This document shows positions 1 to 5,539 of a stretch of 6,919 bases of DNA, piece after piece. Where the stretch lies: positions 1-6,919 of the forward strand of contig NYYH01000063.1 in assembly GCA_002686705.1 (NCBI GenBank), written 5' to 3'. The DNA is from Bacteroidota bacterium (lineage in GTDB: Bacteria; Bacteroidota; Bacteroidia; Bacteroidales; F082). Position 1 is the first letter of the stretch, and every line of letters begins with the position of its first letter. The notes below the pieces were generated by a model. That model saw nothing but the letters and a program-made list of their open reading frames with translations. It was not told the DNA's origin and did no database searches. A program made the translations under genes and the position numbers.

Positions 1-76
1 AATATGATAGTTCAATTATGGATGTTGAGGATTTTGCTGCTGCATTTGTAAGATTTAAGGTGGATTTCTTTTTGAT
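1..76 (-). pseudogene. Probable frameshifted continuation of the Gfo/Idh/MocA oxidoreductase gene
   Basis: In the frame +1 to the annotated oxidoreductase, the minus strand is open from about 76 to the window edge and reads, from codon 58-56 on, LNLTNAAAKSSTSIIELSY. In intact relatives the segment after SGTEGHA...LYFTS continues with a similar small-residue stretch and a W-T-D-L-type motif, which SIIEL could represent. A stop in this frame at 79-77 means the shift must fall below position 77. Either a real mutation or a sequencing error (an A5 run at 69-73 is one candidate site); the rest of the gene lies outside the window. Confidence 0.5.
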
Positions 77-842
77 TCATGTGCGCATGAGCTTCAGTGC
101 CACTGACTATAACAGTGAATGGTTGTGCTATATCGACCCAACCCGCTGCGATACTGGCAATGACTCCACTTTTAAATTTTAGTAGGGCTTCCCCACTTTC
201 ATCACATCCAGAATAGCGGTTCAAGGGACTACTGAATGTGGCAGTTACACTCTCTAAATCAGACATAAACCACAATAACAGGTCCAGAACATGAGTGCCC
301 AAGTCTCCAAATGCACCAACGCCCGCTTGATTCAAATCAGTCATCCATAAATAATCATTAAAAAAATTTCGTCTTAATCCATCATGGCAATTGTTAAGCC
401 GAATTCGTGAGATTGTTCCAAATGTTCCATCATCAATGAGTTGTTTTAATTTTAGGTAAACTGAATTGCTTCTACTGAAATATCCTGTTTGAAACATTAC
501 TCCTGAGTTTTCTATAGCCGTCATCATTCGCTCTGAATCTTGCTGGCCCATCCCCAAGGGTTTTTCAGCAAAGCAGTGTTTTTTTGCTTCTGCAACCTTC
601 ATGATGATTTCCTCATGAAGATTGGTTTCAGAACAAATGATGACTGCGTCCAAGTCCGGGTTATTTAGAACTGATGTATAATCTTTTATCGTTTTAGAAT
701 TCAGCAAATCTGCATTTTGTTGTGCACGTATTTGATCATGATCCCAGACTGAAATAACTTTTATATCATTCCTTGCATTTAGCCTTTTTACAAAACCCGG
801 TGTATGTATATGTGCTGTTCCGAATAAGGATATATTTTTCAT
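12..842 (-). CDS. Gfo/Idh/MocA family NAD(P)-dependent oxidoreductase, C-terminus probably frameshifted
   Basis: Members oxidise or reduce sugars, inositols and related alcohols. The 276-residue frame has an N-terminal Rossmann fold beginning ISLFGTAHIHTPGF (4-17; Gly8 of the nucleotide loop, but AHIH where most relatives have GxxG), then VWDHD with Asp34 at the end of strand 2, suggesting NAD(H) preference. The family motif AEKPLG holds Glu93-Lys94-Pro95, Lys94 being the catalytic/cofactor lysine. The second domain has the GYFSR segment, GAFGDLGTHVLDLLLWF (177-192) with Asp180 and His184 of the D-x-x-x-H catalytic pair, and GWVDIAQPFTVIVSGTEAHAH (234-254). After IHLKS the sequence stops resembling the family and ends at TGA, about 50-60 residues short of the usual end (330-360). 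The +1 frame continues sensibly to the window edge. ATG at 842 is supported by the Rossmann start; no Shine-Dalgarno visible. Substrate unknown. Confidence 0.88.
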   Translation of the reverse strand: MKNISLFGTAHIHTPGFVKRLNARNDIKVISVWDHDQIRAQQNADLLNSKTIKDYTSVLNNPDLDAVIICSETNLHEEIIMKVAEAKKHCFAEKPLGMGQQDSERMMTAIENSGVMFQTGYFSRSNSVYLKLKQLIDDGTFGTISRIRLNNCHDGLRRNFFNDYLWMTDLNQAGVGAFGDLGTHVLDLLLWFMSDLESVTATFSSPLNRYSGCDESGEALLKFKSGVIASIAAGWVDIAQPFTVIVSGTEAHAHMNQKEIHLKSYKCSSKILNIHN

Positions 843-896
843 TTTAAATTATCCATGATTAAAGAAAAAAATATTAATTTCAATTTATTTAAAGTT

Positions 897-1733
897 TTAC
901 AAAATATCGGATGTAGGAAATTCATTATCTATCCAGTGATCTGAATGAAAATTTCCACATACAAAGTAAGACATTTTAGTATACATGGGATCTAAGGGTA
1001 TAACATCAGGGGGTGCATATCTTATCGTCAAACCACAACGTCTGCGGTTAGATATATTTTTTTTTGATCCATGAACTAAAAGAGAGGAATGTATTGAAAA
1101 CTCTCCGGCTTTCAGATTATTAGAATATGATTGATCAAATTTTGATATATCGTAAATTTCTTGATTGAGAACGGTATCTTCTGTCGTTTCTTTCCATGGA
1201 ATATGCCCAAGCAAGTGACTTTTAGGAAGGAACTGCATGGCACCGTTTTCTTCATCAGTATCATCTAAAGCAAGCCAAACAGTTACTGTTTTTGCATTGC
1301 TTAATCCCCAGTATGATGCATCTTGATGCCATGAAACACTTTTATTGTCCCCAGGAAGTTTACAAAAATAGTGGGTAGCCCACGCAACCACATCTGGGCC
1401 AATTATATCTCGTACAGCAGGTAATATTTTTTCAGAATACATTAATTCTGATAAACCTTTTAATTTTGTATGAACACAATTTAATGAATATTGAGCTGGT
1501 CTAAAATCATTATTTACTTTGTGTGGATTTTTCTTAATTTGATTAAGCAAGTAATCAAAATATTCTCTGTGTTTATTTATATCATATTCATCAAATATCT
1601 TGTGAGGCCTAGTGAAACCTAATTCATTGTATTGTTGTATTTGATCAGAACCAAAAAATTCAAGAGATGAATTCTTGGTGGAATAAAATGTATAATCTTT
1701 TTGATGGTCATGAATCCCAACTTGATCTACCAT
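897..1733 (-). CDS. Phytanoyl-CoA dioxygenase (PhyH) family Fe(II)/2-oxoglutarate-dependent oxygenase
   Basis: A cytoplasmic non-haem iron oxygenase of 278 residues, the usual length. The iron triad is readable: His136 and Asp138 in SWHQDASYWG, and distal His221 in HSSLLVHGS. Arg232 lies 11 residues after the distal His, in NRRRCGLTIRYAPP, the same spacing as the 2-oxoglutarate-binding Arg of human PAHX. Supporting motifs are TVTVWLALDDTDEENGAMQFLPKSHLLG (149-176; substrate/jelly-roll core with the conserved N-G-x-M/L-x-x-P-x-S-H) and LKAGEFSIHSSLLVHGS. All catalytic residues are intact, so it is probably active. PhyH paralogs hydroxylate very different compounds (acyl-CoAs, ectoine, alkylphosphonates, natural products), so the substrate cannot be assigned. 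Position directly behind the transporter, with a good ribosome site, suggests it acts on the imported compound or a derivative. The coding strand has an A9 run between His221 and Arg232. Confidence 0.92.
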   Translation of the reverse strand: MVDQVGIHDHQKDYTFYSTKNSSLEFFGSDQIQQYNELGFTRPHKIFDEYDINKHREYFDYLLNQIKKNPHKVNNDFRPAQYSLNCVHTKLKGLSELMYSEKILPAVRDIIGPDVVAWATHYFCKLPGDNKSVSWHQDASYWGLSNAKTVTVWLALDDTDEENGAMQFLPKSHLLGHIPWKETTEDTVLNQEIYDISKFDQSYSNNLKAGEFSIHSSLLVHGSKKNISNRRRCGLTIRYAPPDVIPLDPMYTKMSYFVCGNFHSDHWIDNEFPTSDIL

Positions 1734-1739
1734 AAAACA

Positions 1740-1747
1740 TCCTTTTT
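1740..1747 (-). promoter_or_regulatory. Shine-Dalgarno site of the dioxygenase gene
   Basis: The minus strand reads AAAAAGGA followed by 6 nt (TGTTTT) and ATG at 1733. This is the only start in the window with a well-placed Shine-Dalgarno, in the 32-nt gap after the ATPase gene. It supports the chosen start and suggests this gene is translated independently rather than by coupling to the transporter. Confidence 0.7.
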
Positions 1748-1765
1748 CATAGATTATTTTTACAC

Positions 1766-2632
1766 TTAATGATCTTTAAAGTCCATGCCTTCATCTGGTA
1801 TGTCAATCATCTCAGTCCATTTATGATCTGGATCAGGCACTGGAATAGAATCTATAAGAAGTTTTACATAGGGATGAGTAGGATTATCGATAACATTAGT
1901 TGCTTTCCCAGTTTCAACTACTTTGCCTTTATAAAGAATTATAATGTCGTCACCTACTTGATATGCTGTACTTAAGTCATGGGTTATGTAGATAAATGAA
2001 ATACCATCTTCATCTCTTAACTTGAGCATCACATCTAGAATAGCAGCCCTAAGGGAAGCATCTACCATTGAGACAGGTTCATCAGCAACAATAATTTTTG
2101 GACGTATTAAGTGAACACGAGCCATCATCATTCTTTGTCTTTGACCCCCACTTAACTGGTGAGGGTATTTTTCAAGAACTTCCTCTCCTCTTAAGCCTAC
2201 AACATTCAATGATTTCTCAATTAATTCTCTAGCATCATTCTTATTTGAAGTGATCTTAAAATGTTTAATTACTATCTCAAAAATGTGGGATATTCTATAG
2301 AATGGATTATAAACACCAAATGGATCCTGAAATACTGCCTGAATATTTCTTCTATAATTGATTTTTTCTTCTTTTGACATCATGTTGATGTCCTTTCCTC
2401 CAAAACGAATATTTCCTGAAGTTAATTCTATGAAACCCAAGATTAGATTAGCTATAGTGGTTTTACCACTGCCACTTTCACCTGCAATTGTAGTTATTGA
2501 TGCAGGTGATTCAGGAATTTTTAGATTGAATTCATTTAGGGCGACTAATTCATTTTTCCCAGCAAAAAAATTTGTCCCAATATTATAAATTTTAGTTGCT
2601 TTTTGAATCTCGAGGATATTTTTTTCTTCCAT
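1766..2632 (-). CDS. ABC transporter ATP-binding protein, DppF/OppF type
   Basis: Second ATPase, expected to pair with the DppD-like subunit. 288 residues, somewhat shorter than the 310-330 usual for DppF. Walker A GESGSGKT (51-58), Q-loop Gln102 in AVFQDPFGVYNP (the FQDP-x-x-x-NP form typical of DppF), signature LSGGQ-RQR (160-167), Walker B IIVADE with Glu185, D-loop SMVD (188-191, variant of SALD), H-loop His218 (YITHDL). The family extension is reduced to HPYVKLLIDSIPVPDP (253-268) and a short acidic tail. There is no cysteine in the whole protein, so unlike its partner it cannot carry an iron-sulfur cluster. ATG at 2632 lies 3 nt after the TGA of the previous gene, indicating translational coupling. 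Confidence 0.95.
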   Translation of the reverse strand: MEEKNILEIQKATKIYNIGTNFFAGKNELVALNEFNLKIPESPASITTIAGESGSGKTTIANLILGFIELTSGNIRFGGKDINMMSKEEKINYRRNIQAVFQDPFGVYNPFYRISHIFEIVIKHFKITSNKNDARELIEKSLNVVGLRGEEVLEKYPHQLSGGQRQRMMMARVHLIRPKIIVADEPVSMVDASLRAAILDVMLKLRDEDGISFIYITHDLSTAYQVGDDIIILYKGKVVETGKATNVIDNPTHPYVKLLIDSIPVPDPDHKWTEMIDIPDEGMDFKDH

Positions 2633-2635
2633 AAA

Positions 2636-3598
2636 TCAATTAGCTAGGTGACAAGCAACATGACTATCATTATTATTTTGTTTAAGTTCTGGTTGTACTT
2701 CTTTACATTTTGATTCAACCATTGGACATCTTAATTGGAATATACAACCAGGAGGGGGTTTTCGGGGATCATGTGTAATACCCTCGACTAACTTTAGAGG
2801 TTTTTTTTCTTTAATTGATGGTATGGATTCAATAAGAATTTTTGAATAAGGATGTGCTGGGTTTTTGAAAAGTTCCTTGGTTTTAGATATTTCAACTAAA
2901 TTACCAGCATACATCACTGCAACTCGGTCAACCATTTGGGCCATCAAACCCATATCATGTCCTATCATGATCATTGAAACCCCCATTTCTTTTTGGACAT
3001 GACTTAAAGTTTGGGCAACAATTCTCTGAACAATAACATCAAGGGCACTTGTTGATTCATCAGCGATGACTAGACTAGGATGAAGTGCTATTCCAATAGC
3101 TATACATACTCTCTGTTTCATGCCTCCAGATAATTCGTGTGGAAACATCCTAGATATTCTTGCAGGTAGTCCTACTTTTTTAAGCAAATCTTCTATACGA
3201 TCTTTTAGTTCTGATGGATTTTGCTTACCTTCATGTGTTTGGATTTGATCTTTAATTTGACCAAATACCCTCATGGTTGGGTTTAATGAATTCATTGCTC
3301 CCTGAGGAATGAGGGCTAGTTTAGTGGCTCTTAATTTTCTAAATTCCTCTTCGTTTAGATTATTGGTCTCAATCCCATCTACAACAATCTTCCCTCCTAA
3401 TATTTTCCCGGGATGTTGCACTAGTCTAAGGATTCCATATGCTGCAGTTGATTTACCACAACCTGATTCCCCAACTAGTCCAAGGGCTTCTCCTTTTTCT
3501 ACATTAAATGAAACTCCATTAACTGCTAAGATGTCTCCGGTTGGTGTTCCATAATGTACTGTTAAATCTTCAACATTTAATGAGATATTGTTTGTCAT
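2636..3598 (-). CDS. ABC transporter ATP-binding protein, DppD/OppD type
   Basis: One of two cytoplasmic ATPases powering the importer. 320 residues. Walker A GESGCGKS (43-50), Q-loop Gln99 (IPQGAMNSLNP, characteristic of DppD/OppD), signature LSGGM-KQR (156-163), Walker B SLVIADE with catalytic Glu181 followed by Ser rather than the common Pro, D-loop SALD (184-187), H-loop His214 (MIGHDM). The C-terminal oligopeptide-transporter extension starts at HPYSKILIESIPS (249-261) and carries PPPGCIFQLRCP...C...VACH with Cys285, Cys291, Cys298 and Cys316, the four-cysteine pattern that binds a [4Fe-4S] cluster in characterised relatives. Start ATG at 3598 lies 7 nt after the preceding TGA; an AAGG sits too far upstream to be a good ribosome site. 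An A8 run in the coding strand (2801-2808) encodes the Lys-rich linker near residues 263-266. Confidence 0.96.
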   Translation of the reverse strand: MTNNISLNVEDLTVHYGTPTGDILAVNGVSFNVEKGEALGLVGESGCGKSTAAYGILRLVQHPGKILGGKIVVDGIETNNLNEEEFRKLRATKLALIPQGAMNSLNPTMRVFGQIKDQIQTHEGKQNPSELKDRIEDLLKKVGLPARISRMFPHELSGGMKQRVCIAIGIALHPSLVIADESTSALDVIVQRIVAQTLSHVQKEMGVSMIMIGHDMGLMAQMVDRVAVMYAGNLVEISKTKELFKNPAHPYSKILIESIPSIKEKKPLKLVEGITHDPRKPPPGCIFQLRCPMVESKCKEVQPELKQNNNDSHVACHLAN

Positions 3599-3605
3599 AA
3601 TTTAT

Positions 3606-4484
3606 TCAGTTAGCCTTTCTAAGCCTTGGATTACAGACTTCATCAAGCCCTAGATTTATCAAAAAAAGACCAATAAAAATAAGAGCTAATACCAATGTAG
3701 GTAAACCCCACCACCACCACATATCCCTTAACAAGGCTGCTGCCGAAATAGAATAATAGATTGTAATACCCAGTGTTGGTAGCCTTGTAGAGCCAAGACC
3801 AAGAACTTGCAATCCAATGGCATATAAAATAGCTCCAGCAGTATTCCCTATTAAACTCGCAACTAAATAAGGAACTAGATTTGGCATCATCTCCTTGAAC
3901 ATGATATCAAATGTAGGTACACCTGATATTCTTGCCATTTTAACATAACCACTTTCCCTCATTGTAAGTACCTGTGCCCTTATGTATCTGGTAGGACCAG
4001 ACCAGGAGAATAAGGCGATTAGAACTGCCATAGTATAGATATCAACCCTGAATAATGATTGAATAACAATAAGAACAGCAAGTGCTGGAATGGTTATCGT
4101 TGAGTCAGAAAGAACCCTAACGAAGTCATCCCATTTCCCTCCTATAAATCCAGAAGAAAAACCCAATAAGACTCCAATCAGCATTCCTGTTCCCGCCGCT
4201 ATAACTCCAATGCTCAAAGTTCTTGGAGTTCCAACAATTAGAACAGCCAGCATGTCCCTTCCACTATTATCAGTGCCTAAAGGATGCTCTAGAACTCCAT
4301 GTTGTTTTCGTAAATTAATAAAACCATAAGGTGGAAGGTTTAATGGAGAACTAGTAGTCACTGATAATTCCGGGTCCCAAACAAATCTTCCCAAAAGAGA
4401 ACCAAAAACAATAAACCCGATAATTATTGATCCGATAATTAACCTGGAATTCAACCAGGGGTTATCAAACGTATTCTTAAACAC
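3606..4484 (-). CDS. ABC transporter permease, DppC/OppC type (GTG start)
   Basis: Second channel subunit, partner of the DppB-like protein immediately upstream. 292 residues. Features: N-terminal TM about 15-35, the periplasmic HPLGTDNSGRDML motif (67-79) diagnostic of DppC, then TM segments near 88-113, 132-145, 150-162, 205-228 and 262-280. The coupling loop reads GYVKMARISGVP...EMMPNLVPYL (179-207). The C-terminal NLGLDEVCNPRLRK replaces the commoner D-x-LDPR ending. The start is GTG: the upstream stop codon TAA of the previous gene is in the same frame, separated only by ATA, so no other start upstream is possible. No Shine-Dalgarno is evident, so translation is probably coupled to the upstream permease. 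A run of four Trp (256-259, DMWWWWGLP) lies just before the last membrane helix. Confidence 0.94.
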   Translation of the reverse strand: MFKNTFDNPWLNSRLIIGSIIIGFIVFGSLLGRFVWDPELSVTTSSPLNLPPYGFINLRKQHGVLEHPLGTDNSGRDMLAVLIVGTPRTLSIGVIAAGTGMLIGVLLGFSSGFIGGKWDDFVRVLSDSTITIPALAVLIVIQSLFRVDIYTMAVLIALFSWSGPTRYIRAQVLTMRESGYVKMARISGVPTFDIMFKEMMPNLVPYLVASLIGNTAGAILYAIGLQVLGLGSTRLPTLGITIYYSISAAALLRDMWWWWGLPTLVLALIFIGLFLINLGLDEVCNPRLRKAN

Positions 4485-4487
4485 TAT

Positions 4488-5495
4488 TTATTTTGAAAGT
4501 GAAATTCTAGGATCAATCAAAGGATAGAGCAGGTCAATTATAAGCACTGCAATCGCAGTAACCATAATTAAAATAAATGATGTTCCTTGAATGACAGTGT
4601 AGTCTAAATTCAAGATGGCCCCTAAAATAACTGTACCCAAGCCTCTATATGAAAAAACAGATTCAACTAGAACTTGCCCAGAAACTATAGTTCCCAAGCT
4701 TAGAGCTAAAGCTGTCATTTGAGGAAGAATTGCATTTCTTACTTGATACCTAATTAATATATAGAAAGGTTTCAATCCTTTGGCCTGCCCGAATATCATA
4801 TAATCCTCACCTTCAGTAGTGACCATCATTCCTCTCATCCCAATTGCAAAATAACCGAATTGGACAATTACCACTGAAAGAGCAGGGAGAACGCTGTGAT
4901 AAAGGACACTAGAAATGAATTCCAAAGTCCAGGCCTCTTCTAATCCTCTTTCGAATGAACCTGTCAGTGGGAAAATATCAAAATTAAATGCGAATATATA
5001 AACCAGTATTAATGCCGCGAGAATAGCAGGCAAAGAGGTGAAAACCATTGAACAAGTTATTAAACCTTTCATAAAAAATGGTGTTTTTTTCCAGGAGAGT
5101 AATGCACCAAATAAATTACCTAACATGAAATATATTACTAAACAAACTGACATTAAACCTATAGACCAAGGCATCGCTCTTTTGATAATTGTTCCTACAG
5201 TTACTGGGAAAGCTGCTAAAGAAACTCCAAAATCAAAGACAAATAAATTTTTAATATACCTTAAGTATTGAATATGATAAGGATCATTTAAACCAAATCT
5301 TTCTCTCCACCCTTCAACAATTTTATCAGAATTCTCAACATACCCTGCTTGTTCACTTATTCTTGCAAGCATGGATTGTATGGGGTCGCCCGGAGCAAGA
5401 CGTGGAATGATGAATATAACTGTAGAAGCAATAATAGTTGTGAGAAAAAACACAAATATCCTTCTAATGAAATAATTTAATGTTATTCCACCCAT
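4488..5495 (-). CDS. ABC transporter permease, DppB/OppB type
   Basis: First of the two inner-membrane subunits forming the import channel. The 335-residue length is normal for the family. The start LNYFIRRIFVFF is the classic DppB N-terminus: a basic patch, then TM1 (about 11-30), then the PRLAPGDP motif (31-38). A periplasmic segment about 40-105 contains RFGLNDPYHIQYLRYIKNLFVFDFG. Further membrane segments are about 110-133, 143-172, 198-222, 256-280 and 303-326. The cytoplasmic coupling loop is visible as EDYMIFGQAKGLKPF...RNAILP (about 230-258), matching the EAA motif with its conserved Gly. It closes with DLLYPLIDPRI, typical of the family. ATG at 5495 is the only reasonable start; it has no clear Shine-Dalgarno, being preceded by CAAAATAA and the terminator U-tract. 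Stop TAA is 3 nt from the next gene. Substrate not predictable. Confidence 0.95.
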   Translation of the reverse strand: MGGITLNYFIRRIFVFFLTTIIASTVIFIIPRLAPGDPIQSMLARISEQAGYVENSDKIVEGWRERFGLNDPYHIQYLRYIKNLFVFDFGVSLAAFPVTVGTIIKRAMPWSIGLMSVCLVIYFMLGNLFGALLSWKKTPFFMKGLITCSMVFTSLPAILAALILVYIFAFNFDIFPLTGSFERGLEEAWTLEFISSVLYHSVLPALSVVIVQFGYFAIGMRGMMVTTEGEDYMIFGQAKGLKPFYILIRYQVRNAILPQMTALALSLGTIVSGQVLVESVFSYRGLGTVILGAILNLDYTVIQGTSFILIMVTAIAVLIIDLLYPLIDPRISLSK

Positions 5496-5503
5496 TTATT
5501 TTG

Positions 5504-5531
5504 AAAAAAGGGGTGGTTTTTAGCCACCCCT
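5504..5531 (-). terminator. Rho-independent terminator / attenuator between binding protein and permease genes
   Basis: On the minus strand the sequence reads A-GGGGTGG, a 7-nt loop CTAAAAA, CCACCCC-T, then a run of T. The stem is 5524-5530 paired with 5510-5516 (7 bp, six of them G-C), extendable by an A-T pair at 5531/5509; the U-tract is 5509-5504. It starts 9 nt after the TAA of the binding-protein gene and ends 8 nt before the permease ATG at 5495. Because the permeases and ATPases have no room for their own promoter here, it most likely acts as a partial terminator or 3'-end stabiliser giving excess binding protein over membrane components, a known pattern in ABC importer operons. The plus strand has no equivalent U-tract after the stem. 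Confidence 0.92.
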
Positions 5532-5539
5532 AATTTATT

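Noticed and set aside
843..896. A possible promoter (minus strand TTGAAA, 16-nt spacer, TAATCA) in the 54-nt gap before the oxidoreductase gene.
   Set aside because: The gap is almost entirely A/T, so such matches are expected by chance; the -10 match is poor and there is no terminator before it.
4417..4441. Direct repeat CCGATAATTA with a 15-nt period at the start of the DppC-like gene.
   Set aside because: It encodes repeated Ile-Ile-Gly in the first membrane helix and is explained by low-complexity hydrophobic coding.
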